Position numbers and translations under genes: made by a program. DNA of 64,000 bases from Methyloprofundus sedimenti (GTDB taxonomy: Bacteria; Pseudomonadota; Gammaproteobacteria; Methylococcales; Methylomonadaceae), in the NCBI RefSeq assembly GCF_002072955.1, contig NZ_LPUF01000001.1:2316896-2380895 (forward strand). Direction: 5' to 3'. Shown here one piece after another: positions 46,793-55,290 of the stretch (positions are counted from its first letter, which is position 1; each line of letters starts with the position of its first letter). The notes under the pieces are model-generated. The model was not told the DNA's origin and made no database searches. It saw only the letters and a list, made by a program, of their open reading frames with translations.

Positions 46793-47122
46793 TTAAGAAA
46801 ATACCTTAGCAAACAAGGGTAAAAACAATTCTCTCACTTCTTTAGGTAAACTCATTAACGGTTTATCATTTTTCTGTTCTACAGCCATTACAGCAGCTTG
46901 TAATACTTGTAACGGCAACTGCATCTTCGGATATTTTTCAGCTTGATGCTGCCACTTTTTAAATGATGAAGCTAAATATTCATCTTCAACTCGGGATAAA
47001 ACACCTGAAAACAGTTGCTGCGAGCTTGCTAATATCGCGATATTGTTGTTTTCTTGCAGATAAGCACGCAGCTTTTTTTGCCCTGTATCTTTAAGGTCAC
47101 TATAGACATTATACCTTGACAG
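46793..47122 (-). pseudogene. Unrecognised 5'-truncated ORF
   Basis: The minus strand is open for about 109 codons with no start, after an in-frame TGA. It reads SDLKDTGQKKLRAYLQ, then ILASSQQLFSGVLSRVEDEY and LPLQVLQAAVMAVEQ, ending LPLFAKVFS. The composition looks like a real cytosolic helical protein. It appears to be the C-terminal end of a lost gene. The family is not recognised. Its 5' end meets the promoter-like sequence at 47116. Confidence 0.45.
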
Positions 47123-47146
47123 TCACTCTACCCTGGAGTATAGAAT
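47116..47146 (+). promoter_or_regulatory. MerR-type promoter with 19-bp spacer
   Basis: TTGACA (47116-47121) and TAGAAT (47141-47146) are separated by 19 bases, too long for a normal sigma-70 promoter but typical of promoters activated by MerR-family regulators. The spacer centre carries a dyad, ACTCTA-CCC-TGGAGT (47125-47139), resembling the metal-responsive type. No MerR-family gene is in the window. The first downstream frame (47192-47257, 21 codons) resembles the start of IS66-type OrfA and ends at once. Confidence 0.5.
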
Positions 47147-47343
47147 AAAGTAGGATATTAATCTGATGCAATCACAGGCAAACTAAGAGCTATGCAAGAA
47201 TTAATATTAACTGAACCGCGCAGGTATTCGAATGCGCAAATAAAATGTAATCTTTAGACCGGCCAACAAGCAATAGTCATATTACTTTCTGCCGGCGCTG
47301 AATATTTATCATTTTCATCATCATAAAACTGAGGATAAAGACC

Positions 47344-47778
47344 ATGCATGTAAGCTACGAACAAGCAGAGACGGCAATTGCAGCAGCGCTTGCTGAGTCA
47401 AATAAATTAGGCGTTCAAATGTGTATCGCCGTGGTTGATTCAGGTGCTGACTTAAAGTCGTTTGTCAGAATGAACGGCGCCTGGGTTGGCAGTGTCGATA
47501 TCGCCATCAAAAAAGCCAAGACCGCTTGTTTTTTTGGCATGAACACCGGGCAAATAGGCCAGCTATCGCAACCGGGCGGACCACTTTACGGGATTGAACA
47601 CTCCAATGGTGGTTTAATCACTTTTCCCGGCGGGATACCTATCGTCGATACCGATGGTATTCTGATAGGAGCCATTGGTGTGAGCGGCAGCTCGGTAGAA
47701 AACGATCATCAGGTTGCCAAAGCCGGCGTTGATGTCATTGGCCTTACTGATTTACCTGAACATCCATGGCGAACCTGA
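47344..47778 (+). CDS. HbpS/GlcG-family haem-binding-like protein
   Basis: This 144-residue protein belongs to the GlcG/HbpS (DUF336) family. [47 protein letters not shown] and the conserved C-terminal half [41 protein letters not shown] are diagnostic. Members bind haem or cobalamin, or are of unknown role near glycolate and diol genes. There is no signal peptide, unlike secreted HbpS. The gene lies 37 bases before the rubredoxin-MBL gene, which suggests an operon of three with the DCC gene. Confidence 0.88.
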   Translation: MHVSYEQAETAIAAALAESNKLGVQMCIAVVDSGADLKSFVRMNGAWVGSVDIAIKKAKTACFFGMNTGQIGQLSQPGGPLYGIEHSNGGLITFPGGIPIVDTDGILIGAIGVSGSSVENDHQVAKAGVDVIGLTDLPEHPWRT

Positions 47779-47815
47779 TATCTAACGGAAAACTCAACGG
47801 CACCAGAGTAGCCTA

Positions 47816-48553
47816 ATGTCCACCTCAGATTCGCTTGCTAACAGCAGCCAGCAATGGGTTTGCCTGCAATGCGGGTATAATATGATCGGTGAAATGCCTG
47901 ATATTTGCCCGTTTTGCGGAGCTCGACATGATCAGTTCCTGCCCTGGGGTGAAGTCGAGCTGCGATATTGCGTTACCACTCACCCCGTCAATAATACTGT
48001 CAGTCAATTGCTATCCGTACCCAAACTAGGGCTGGAGCATGCGGCTTATCGCATTGAAACTGAGCAAGGTGCTGTCTGGATTGATTCTCCTTCCGCATTT
48101 AATCGTGAACTCGCACCGGTTAAAGCCATTTTTTTTACCCATCATCATTTCCTCGGCGCTTGCAATCAATATCGTCGTCTCTGGCACGCCGAAGTATGGC
48201 TGCATGATTTGGATGCCAAGCACCGCTTATCTGCATTATTTAATATTGACCGACGATTTTCAGATGACTTTAGTGTATTCGGCCTAAATGCTTATCACAC
48301 TGGTGGCCATACACCAGGGTTTACCTTTTATATTTACCAGGACGTGTTGTTCATCTGTGACTATGTGTTTCTGGTAGATACTGACATGCACTTTAACCCT
48401 CACGGCCCGAATCAGGCAACCCGAGAATGCGCTCAGCGGATATATGACATTATCATCGGAAAGCCTCTCAATACAGTCTGTGGATATAACTATGTTGCAA
48501 ATTTTACCGACTGGTTAATCAAGTTTGAGCACCTTTTACATAATGAACCCTGA
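47816..48553 (+). CDS. Rubredoxin-like / metallo-beta-lactamase fusion
   Basis: This 245-residue protein joins an N-terminal rubredoxin-type iron knot (VCLQCGYNMIGE ... CPFCGARHDQF) to a metallo-beta-lactamase fold. In the MBL part the usual HxHxDH is changed to HHHFLG, so the Asp and last His of the second metal site are missing. HTGGHTPG, CDYVFLVDTD and the final H-region remain. It may bind one metal or none. Flavodiiron-like or persulphide-related electron transfer is possible, but the substrate is unknown. The DCC gene overlaps its end by 11 bases. Confidence 0.82.
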   Translation: MSTSDSLANSSQQWVCLQCGYNMIGEMPDICPFCGARHDQFLPWGEVELRYCVTTHPVNNTVSQLLSVPKLGLEHAAYRIETEQGAVWIDSPSAFNRELAPVKAIFFTHHHFLGACNQYRRLWHAEVWLHDLDAKHRLSALFNIDRRFSDDFSVFGLNAYHTGGHTPGFTFYIYQDVLFICDYVFLVDTDMHFNPHGPNQATRECAQRIYDIIIGKPLNTVCGYNYVANFTDWLIKFEHLLHNEP

Positions 48554-48968
48554 TCCTGATATGACACAATCTGCAGAACCGCTTAAAGAAAACTATGGCG
48601 AGAAAAATACAGCGCAGATTATTGTGTATTACGATGGTGCCTGTCCGAAATGTATTCGTGACAGGCAAAATTATGAAAAACTCTCTGGCCAATCCGGAGA
48701 AGCTGTTTGCTGGTTTGATATCACCGGTCAAGACAGTCAGTTGCGTAAGCTGGGTATTGATCCCCAAAAAGCATTATCCGAATTGCATATTCGCGATGAA
48801 AATGGCCGCATTGTTACAGAATTAGATGCCTATATTTTGTTAATGCAAAAAGTTCCTTTGCTTAAACCTATTGCCTGGCTGGTCGGCCTACCATTGATTA
48901 GGCCGCTTTTAGGGAGGTTTTATCACCAGCAAGTCAATAGCAGGTTAAAAAAAAGAGGCTTACTTTAA
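48543..48968 (+). CDS. DCC-family (DUF393) thiol-disulphide oxidoreductase-like protein
   Basis: This 141-residue protein has the DUF393 signature YYDGACPKCIRDRQNY with a CxxC in a thioredoxin-like setting, then FDITGQDSQLRKLGID, ELHIRDENGRIVTELDA and a hydrophobic C-terminal region WLVGLPLIRPLLGRFYHQQVN. Family members are predicted oxidoreductases without a known substrate. The ATG at 48543 overlaps the preceding stop by 11 bases, so translation is coupled. Confidence 0.87.
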   Translation: MNPDPDMTQSAEPLKENYGEKNTAQIIVYYDGACPKCIRDRQNYEKLSGQSGEAVCWFDITGQDSQLRKLGIDPQKALSELHIRDENGRIVTELDAYILLMQKVPLLKPIAWLVGLPLIRPLLGRFYHQQVNSRLKKRGLL

Positions 48969-49042
48969 AATACCGCTTAGTCAGATCAAAGCGCTCAAAT
49001 GACTGCCCTGACTTCTCAAAGAAATTTTTTTAAACTGTCGCC

Positions 49043-50554
49043 ATGATTACTAAAATCATCATTGCCCTACTAGCACTAAGCCTAATTGCCTGCAATCCTG
49101 CTTATTTAAAAGACAATCATGAGCCAATCGTTGTTCAAAATTGCAGGCAGTTAATTAACATGACAGAGCAGACAATCAAAGATGCCGGGGTAACCGATAC
49201 TCAAAATGCACGCATTGCCAATTTTCCGTATTTGCGCGTCAATCGCTTCTTATCCAGCTTTCGAGCTGAAGTACAAAATCAAACATTTGACAGCTGGCTG
49301 GATTTATTACAAGCCCTTGGCTTACAAGACTGGTCTATAGAACTGAATAATTTACCTTCGCAATATTCCTGGAAACTTGAGCAGCTAACAACAGATTTCT
49401 TTCCTGCAATGGCTTCCATACACTCTAAATTGACCTACTGCAGTAACACTTTAATGCGTTTTGAGTTGAGCCAGGATTTCAAACGCGAAGAACTTAAACG
49501 TAGCGCTATCGTGCCTTCAGAATATAACACCTGGCAACAAGTTTTAGGTCTTTATCCGCTCACGGCTATTCCTTTCCGTATAGGCATATACCGCTGGCAT
49601 CAACAGGCAATGACTACCTTTAGCGGCCCCATTCTCTCGCTACCGGTTGAAGGACAAGTAGTGCTTTATACTCCAGCAGACAGCACGATAAAGCTAAGTC
49701 AGGAACAGGTAGCCGAAATCTTACAATCGTCTGCTAAGAATCCTTTGCACATTCCAATGCCCACAGAGCATCAGCAACAACAACTGTTTAAGCAGTTTGC
49801 GCCGCATTTTGAAATTGATACCGCCTCTGAAAATGATAAAATTGGCGCCCCCCAATGGGATAACAACGACAATATCCTGATAAACACAACCAAGCCAGTG
49901 GTCTTTCAGCTCATATCGCATACCCGCATGCAATCCAAAACCTTATTGCAACTGAATTACAACATTTGGTTTCCTGCCCGACCTAAAGAGTGGCCTCTGG
50001 ATCTGCTAGGCGGTCGTTTAGACGGCATTATCTGGCGCGTGACATTGAACACAGACGGTAATCCTCTGATTTTAGACAGCATACATAATTGTGGTTGTTA
50101 TCATTTTTTCTTTCCTACTCAATACGCGCGCCTGTCTGAATCCATATCACTGTTTCAGGAACCGGCATTTGCACCGCAGAACCAATTTAATTTTAATTTA
50201 GATCAACCAGTCATTGTTCGCCTTGGCAGCAATCAACACTATATCCAGAAGATACATTCAACACCGACTACTGACACGGTGAACCGCAATTATGTTACTG
50301 TTAATGCTGATCAACTGCGTTCTCTTGCCTATATCAACGAACACGACCGCAGTTTGTATAACGAAGCAGGCATCATCAACGGCAGCGAGCGCGGTGAGCG
50401 CTTTTTTTTCTGGCCCATGGGTATTCCAAATCCGGGGGCCATGCGCCAATGGGGACATCATGCGACGGCTTTTGTTGGTCGCCGTCACTTTGATGACGCT
50501 GACCTTTTCGAAAATATTTTAGTGCCAATCACACCACCTGATTCTGATCATTGA
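49043..50554 (+). CDS. Large lipoprotein of unknown function
   Basis: This 503-residue protein begins with a lipoprotein signal, MITKIIIALLALSLIAC, where LIAC is the lipobox and C17 would carry the lipid. The mature protein has paired cysteines (in VVQNCRQ, KLTYCSN and a CGC in SIHNCGCYHFFFP). An aromatic-rich C-terminal part includes GSERGERFFFWPMGIPNPGAMRQWGHHATAFVGRRHFDD. No family is recognised. It probably sits on the inner or outer membrane facing the periplasm. It stands alone, 74 bases after the DCC gene. Confidence 0.75.
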   Translation: MITKIIIALLALSLIACNPAYLKDNHEPIVVQNCRQLINMTEQTIKDAGVTDTQNARIANFPYLRVNRFLSSFRAEVQNQTFDSWLDLLQALGLQDWSIELNNLPSQYSWKLEQLTTDFFPAMASIHSKLTYCSNTLMRFELSQDFKREELKRSAIVPSEYNTWQQVLGLYPLTAIPFRIGIYRWHQQAMTTFSGPILSLPVEGQVVLYTPADSTIKLSQEQVAEILQSSAKNPLHIPMPTEHQQQQLFKQFAPHFEIDTASENDKIGAPQWDNNDNILINTTKPVVFQLISHTRMQSKTLLQLNYNIWFPARPKEWPLDLLGGRLDGIIWRVTLNTDGNPLILDSIHNCGCYHFFFPTQYARLSESISLFQEPAFAPQNQFNFNLDQPVIVRLGSNQHYIQKIHSTPTTDTVNRNYVTVNADQLRSLAYINEHDRSLYNEAGIINGSERGERFFFWPMGIPNPGAMRQWGHHATAFVGRRHFDDADLFENILVPITPPDSDH

Positions 50555-50669
50555 AAACCTTATCATTTGTGTTGCTGAGGCCAGTCCTCAAGAAAATACG
50601 TTTAGCTTAATTATTCAAAAAAGAGTTTTATATTTTCCTGCTAAGTGCCCATGTTTATTAAGAAATAAA

Positions 50670-50694
50670 GTTACCCACAAAACCTGTGGATAAC
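50670..50694. promoter_or_regulatory. Pair of opposed DnaA-box-like sequences
   Basis: TTACCCACA (50671-50679) matches the DnaA box TTATCCACA at eight of nine positions, and TGTGGATAA (50685-50693) is an exact box on the other strand. Together they form a near-perfect dyad with a five-base centre. No other boxes, AT-rich unwinding region or replication genes are near, so this is not an origin; it could titrate DnaA or be chance. The rest of 50555-50953 shows no gene. Confidence 0.35.
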
Positions 50695-50959
50695 TCTGTG
50701 TACTACTTATTCAAAACCCTGCTTAAGGCCTGAAGGTATTACTGTTCTGTTAAATTGTGTATTTTTTATGCAGCAGCATATTTATCTATTTTTCAATAAC
50801 TTACAATTATCAATAGAAATAAAAGATATTTTTAATTTTAAATTTTCTGCTTGCTATCTGAAAAAATCACGGTGTGCATAAATCCTGCTGTTATGTAGTT
50901 TTTACTGACTATCGTATTTTCCTTTCTGGTTCAAAAGGCATTAATAAATTCCATAGAAG

Positions 50960-51355
50960 TTACGCATTGACGACAGGTTGAAATTCTGGGTTTAAATGGC
51001 TTATATTTGGCATAAACGTCTCAATAAATGAAGCCATGATATCTTTGAATAAATTTCTTTGCACGCTATAGCAATTACTAATGACCTCTGCGAAGCTCAA
51101 TTTTTGTAATTGAACAAACCCACAAATTGCAGCAAAAAGGTGATTTTTAATGGCTCCTTTGCTGCGAACCTGAAATCGCTCAATGTTACATACTTGCTTA
51201 ATTGCACGATGATATTGCTCAATTTGCCAATGCCGATCATGTTGTTCGGTAAAATCCCTACTGCCAAAGGACTTGGTTTGCTCGTCATTAGGTAGTGCAC
51301 TTATATAATGGCGAAGTTGGTCTTTCAACTTTGTCCGAAATAATTTCACGTACCC
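50960..51355 (-). pseudogene. C-terminal part of the split IS4/IS701-like transposase
   Basis: This holds the last third of the interrupted transposase: GYVKLFRTKLKDQLRHYI, then the conserved Glu region FTEQHDRHWQIEQYHRAIKQVCN with the Y-x-x-K-type motif, ending PEFQPVVNA. It joins the N-terminal part in frame (WLKNF|GYVKLF) if the nested IS and one copy of its eight-base target are removed. By itself it lacks the first catalytic aspartates and cannot act. Confidence 0.85.
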
Positions 51356-51363
51356 AAAATTTT
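51356..51363. repeat. 8-bp target duplication, left copy
   Basis: AAAATTTT directly precedes the left inverted repeat of the nested IS; the same octamer follows the right repeat at 52420-52427. Confidence 0.9.
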
Positions 51364-52419
51364 GGCTATGTCACCGTTAAGTATTGAAAATCACCCAGAG
51401 CAGAATGTAACAATTGCTCAGGGGTTAGATTGTGGTTCCGATCCATAATTCTGCACCAAGCCAAATAATTAGGTAAATACTTGGTGGCTACACCATGAAA
51501 GCGGTCTAGCCATGATTTAAAACGGTGGTGGTATGCATTGACATTTTGTATATGATAGGCCCCTTTAGTCACCCGCTGCCCTTGACTCATGTTAACGATT
51601 TCATGAGATACTTTTTCAGCTTTACAAAATGCACCATAAGTTGGATTGCCATCACTCACAAGGAGGGCATCCTGGTCTAGTATTGGCTTTAAATGCGTAT
51701 CAAGAACAATTTTGCTTATTGGGCCATTACCTGTCACAAAATCTACGGTTTGTTTTGAGCGATCACGAGCAATTAAAATGCACATTTGCTCATCAGAAAT
51801 CCCTCGCTTAGTCGCACAGCCCCCTCGTTTCCTTGGTTGACGATTGAGATGGCGTTCTCCTTTATGTGACTCAAGTAAGTAGGTTTCATCAGCTTCTGTA
51901 ATGCCATGAAGAGCACTGGGACGATCCTGCTGAATCCAGCTTAAAAAACGGTGCCGCCATCGAAAGGTTGTATTTCGATGCACATTAATTTCTTTAGCTG
52001 CCTGCCGGACAGTCAATGATTCTGCGATAGCTCCTAAGTAATCAAGCCACTTTGACTTGAGGCGTAGATGAGCAAGAGGCGTTCCTGTCAAAGCATTAAA
52101 TGTCTTTTTGCAGGCTTTACAGCGGTAGCGCTGAAGGCCATCTTTTATTCCATGCCTGTGGCTTTCGGTATGGGAGCAATGAGGGCATTTACCTTTGCTA
52201 TCAAATATTGTTTCAATTAAATCAAAAACCTTAGGTTCGTCCTCTAGTTGATCCAGTGCTTTCGTTAGAACAGTGCGTTGATGGTGGTCAAGTTGATTTA
52301 TTTCGGAAATGAACTCTAAAAACTCTGGGGCTTTCATAACTATCTCCTTAATTTACATGGGCTTTATTTACTTATACGCTCTTGTTATATGAAATTCCAT
52401 ACTTTACGGTGACATAGCC
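51364..52419 (-). mobile_element. IS1595-family insertion sequence (nested)
   Basis: This 1056-base element has terminal inverted repeats that begin GGCTATGTCACCGT and continue with AAGTAT in both (51364-51392 and, reversed, 52391-52419). It is bordered by the eight-base duplication AAAATTTT, the size expected for IS1595. It carries one intact transposase and has inserted into the transposase gene of an older IS. Confidence 0.92.
51366..52337 (-). CDS. IS1595-family transposase (ISXO2-like)
   Basis: This 323-residue transposase has an N-terminal zinc ribbon (CPHCSHTESHRHG ... YRCKACKKTFN) and a helix-turn-helix (RQAAKEINVHRNTTFRWRHRFL). Its catalytic ISXO2-like domain starts ITEADETYLLESHKG and includes LLVSDGNPTYGAF and VNAYHHRFKSWLDRFHGVATKYLPNYLAW. 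Length and motifs are complete, so it is probably functional. Confidence 0.94.
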   Translation of the reverse strand: MKAPEFLEFISEINQLDHHQRTVLTKALDQLEDEPKVFDLIETIFDSKGKCPHCSHTESHRHGIKDGLQRYRCKACKKTFNALTGTPLAHLRLKSKWLDYLGAIAESLTVRQAAKEINVHRNTTFRWRHRFLSWIQQDRPSALHGITEADETYLLESHKGERHLNRQPRKRGGCATKRGISDEQMCILIARDRSKQTVDFVTGNGPISKIVLDTHLKPILDQDALLVSDGNPTYGAFCKAEKVSHEIVNMSQGQRVTKGAYHIQNVNAYHHRFKSWLDRFHGVATKYLPNYLAWCRIMDRNHNLTPEQLLHSALGDFQYLTVT

Positions 52420-53070
52420 AAAATTTTTGAGCCAAACGACCAAGCCTTCCTCTGGAACTTCTAGTTGCTTAACTTGAACCCATGTTCCTTCTTCAACAGA
52501 AACCAAGCGGTTACTTTCCAGCGCAAAGAGCAATCCTATCTGATGATTTCTAATCCGTTTAAGATTTTTTACGCAACTGTACCAACTATCTCCTGTTACA
52601 AAGCCTGGCTCAAGCCCCCAAGATAATACCTCTGCAAGCATATCCAGAAAGTAGTCATTTTTTGTTTTCCCTTCGGCTTTATCTACCACTCGAAAATTGA
52701 CAGGTTGGTGTTTTCCTTGAGTATCCGTGTAGTACAAAGTAACAAGGTTAATCCCTTTGACCGCTCGGTGATGCTTGCCTGACCAAAAATGACTGACAAA
52801 AGCCATGTACTGACTATGAGGCTTATCCAGTACGCTATCGTCAACACTTAAGGTTCCGCCCTTTAAATTCAAAGTAGGACTGGCTTCGTTATATAAATCG
52901 CGCCCGGTATACGATTCACGATTCAGAAATCGGTTGACGCTATCATGTGAAATTGACATAACTTCTCCTAGCCGGCAACAGCTAGCCTGTTTAGGCTCAC
53001 TTAACAAAAATCCTATGTACATCGGTAAAGTACAACGAGCAGTTGATGGGCGGGTTATTTCTCTTATCAA
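52420..53070 (-). pseudogene. N-terminal part of the split IS4/IS701-like transposase
   Basis: This is the first 217 residues of the interrupted transposase. It carries the DD of the catalytic core in LSVDDSVLDKPHSQYM and the second Asp in VTGDSWYSC, together with FWSGKHHRAVKGINLVTLYYTD. The frame runs on into the nested IS end (adding VTVKYGISYNKSV, stopping at 52372), which is foreign sequence. The Glu of the triad lies in the other fragment. Confidence 0.85.
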
Positions 53071-53324
53071 GGTCTAGATTTATAGTGGATTCGGCATTTT
53101 TCTGTATTATGGTTTAACATTGACTGTCAATGCGTAACTTCTATTCCAGATGTGAGTAACTATTTTTGCGACAAACCAATAGCCCTTAGAAATCCGATAC
53201 ATAATTATTTGCAGCACAATCATCTTGTCTATCGCAACTGATGCAGCAGTAAATTTTCCTAGGTAATTACGGTACAATTAAGACTGCTGTTGATAACTCA
53301 ACACCTCTCAATGAGAATTACTAT

Positions 53325-53915
53325 ATGAATCAATTAAAAAGCATTTGTGTCTACTGTGGCTCTAGTTCCGGACGTTCTAAAGCGTATGCGTCATCAGCCA
53401 GGGTGCTTGCGCAATCGCTGGTAAATCGTAACATCACATTAGTCTATGGCGGTGCGAGTATTGGCATTATGGGTTTGCTAGCAGATCAAATGTTGGAACT
53501 CGGGGGGAAAGTTATAGGCATAATACCAAAAGCATTAGCACATAAAGAAGTTATGCATAAAAATCTGACTGAACTGCATATTACTGAATCCATGCATGAA
53601 CGCAAAATGTTAATGGCTGAACTTTCTGATGGGTTTATTGCGCTACCGGGTGGTATAGGTACGCTGGAAGAAATGTTTGAAATCTGGACCTGGGCACAAC
53701 TTGGAATCCACAATAAACCCTGTGGCTTGCTGAACATTGACGGTTATTACGATACCTTAATCCAGTTTCTGGATCATATGTTAGTCGAGCAATTTGTCAA
53801 ACAACGGCAACATGACCTGTTAATCATAGAATCTCAGCCTGAAAAATTGCTTGAGCACTATGTTAATTATCAGGCTGTTGCAACAACTCCGTGGCTTAAC
53901 AAAGATGAAACTTAA
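53325..53915 (+). CDS. LOG-family phosphoribohydrolase
   Basis: This 196-residue protein has the TIGR00730 Rossmann fold. The diagnostic motif is LPGGIGTLEEMFE, with GGASIGIMGLLADQML and MHERKMLMAELSDG before it. LOG proteins cut nucleoside monophosphates at the N-glycosidic bond, releasing a base (cytokinin activation in plants; general nucleotide turnover in bacteria). ICVYCGSSSGRS is the usual start. It begins 182 bases after the nested IS and is intact. Confidence 0.9.
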   Translation: MNQLKSICVYCGSSSGRSKAYASSARVLAQSLVNRNITLVYGGASIGIMGLLADQMLELGGKVIGIIPKALAHKEVMHKNLTELHITESMHERKMLMAELSDGFIALPGGIGTLEEMFEIWTWAQLGIHNKPCGLLNIDGYYDTLIQFLDHMLVEQFVKQRQHDLLIIESQPEKLLEHYVNYQAVATTPWLNKDET

Positions 53916-54332
53916 TAGCTTTAATATGAATTAAAAGGTTATTAAACTATACATTTTTTAGAGTTGTTGATTTCATTAAAAAAATAAAGCTATATTTATA
54001 ACTATGCAAATCGACATTTATGTAGCTGTTTTTTTTCCAAAGTTATCCTGCTATAAAGCCCTTGTTCAGCAGATCACTAAAGTTGCAGAAATTTTTGCTC
54101 CTTTTATTTGCAGTCATTAAATATGAACAAAAAGCGAGAAACACGCAGCAAGCTTGACTAATCGATTCATTTCTCGGTGCATTTGCATAGATTTATAGCT
54201 TGTACTACTTCTTAATTGGCCACAAAAGTGACTTTTCGACAAAGAACTTAAAAGAGCACGATACAGTTGTACAAAATGTCTGTGCTCTCAGTGAAGAAAT
54301 GTTACTTTTTGTACTCAATTACTGCTTGAAAA
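53916..54332. other. Intergenic region, nothing recognised
   Basis: These 417 AT-rich bases lie between the LOG gene and the convergent MIF-like gene. No ORF, RNA gene or strong hairpin is supported. Confidence 0.5.
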
Positions 54333-54680
54333 CTAGCCAAAAGTTGAGCCATTCCAGCCCCAGAATTCTGCCGGACAATTACTAAATTCAATATATACAC
54401 GATCGGCACTAATTTTTAGCTGGGTCTTCAATACCTGACTAATGGATTGCGATAAGGATTTTGCCTGTGCAGTTGAGAGCCCAATACTTTTACATTCCAC
54501 ATAAGCTAAAGGTTCGGAGCTGCCACCAAAGAGCATACTTCTCTCACCTTCTAATTCCACCATAATATAGCGTTCAGGCTTTCCTGTTTCACTTGCTAGT
54601 AATTGTGAAAACTCATGTAGTAACTCCGTTGTGTTTTCTTCAGCAATACTGACATTGGTTCTGAGTTTTATCAAAGGCAT
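54333..54680 (-). CDS. MIF-family tautomerase-like protein
   Basis: This 115-residue protein has the length and pattern of macrophage migration inhibitory factor. Pro2 (the catalytic N-terminal proline after Met removal) is present in MPLIKLRTNVS. TGKPERYIMVELEGERSMLFGGSSEPLAYVE, LKISADRVYIEFSN and the ending WGWNGSTFG agree closely with animal MIF (FGGSSEP, ISPDRVYI, GWNxSTF). The Cys-x-x-Cys of vertebrate MIF is absent. Tautomerase activity is plausible; the biological role is unknown. The gene stands alone. Confidence 0.88.
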   Translation of the reverse strand: MPLIKLRTNVSIAEENTTELLHEFSQLLASETGKPERYIMVELEGERSMLFGGSSEPLAYVECKSIGLSTAQAKSLSQSISQVLKTQLKISADRVYIEFSNCPAEFWGWNGSTFG

Positions 54681-54982
54681 GATTATTTCCTTGTAGTAAA
54701 TAAAATATTTATAAATAAGTAATAATGTACATTATTAACGACCATACACAGTTCAATCAATGATATCGATTGAATAAATTTTATTCTAACACTTTAATTA
54801 GGCAATTTTACTAATACTCGAATTTTGCCTCAGGGCAATCGGGTTTAAAAGTTTTTGAAAATACAAGTTAGATAAGGTATCAGATGTATCATATTAATTA
54901 TAAATGACAGACAAAGTAACTTACATCTATTATCCATTATTTTTCAAGCATATAAGGCCCAAAAGTAAACAGACAGAAATGA

Positions 54983-55262
54983 CCAACTGCATGTATCACT
55001 CTTTATGCGGTGATATGTGCTGCAGACAATTAGGCCGCTATTGAAGAATTTGGGGAAACTAAAAAAGACAGGTTTAAGAAACTATTAGAATTGGAGTACG
55101 AAATACCTTCACATGATACCTTTGGCGATGTCATTGCAGTCGTTGATAGCGAAGAATTTTTGTGAATGCTTTTCCAAATAGGTATGCGACTTAGCCGATC
55201 TAACAACAGGCGAAGTGATTGTGATAGATGGGAAATGCTTAAGATGTTGCAGTAATAAATAA
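54983..55262 (+). pseudogene. ISAs1-family transposase relic
   Basis: In several broken frames the translation matches the ISAs1 start region: LYAVICAADN (stop) AAIEEFGETKKDRFKKLLEL, then EIPSHDTFGDVIAVVDSEEFL (stop), then, in another frame, LADLTTGEVIVIDGKCLR. The last piece contains the first catalytic Asp (IDGK). Family consensus reads AIEEFGxAKxxWLxxFL, IPSHDTFGRVF and GEVIAIDGKTLR. Two in-frame stops, a frameshift and missing 3' half show decay. Confidence 0.7.
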
Positions 55263-55290
55263 AGTATCAAAGCTTTCAATTCAGCAGACT

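Larger units (their letters stand above)
50954..53143 (-). mobile_element. IS4/IS701-like insertion sequence, interrupted by another IS
   Basis: The ends are perfect 18-base inverted repeats, TAGAAGTTACGCATTGAC (50954-50971 and, reversed, 53126-53143). They are flanked by the five-base direct repeat TTCCA (50949-50953 and 53144-53148). A single transposase gene is split by an IS1595-family element at 51364-52419. Without that insert and its duplicated target the element is about 1.13 kb. The clean ends show recent insertion. Confidence 0.88.

Noticed and set aside
47192-47257. 21-codon frame resembling the start of IS66 OrfA
   Set aside because: Too short to assign; used only as context for the promoter.
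50670-50694. Replication origin
   Set aside because: Only two DnaA-like boxes, no unwinding region and no dnaA or dnaN nearby.
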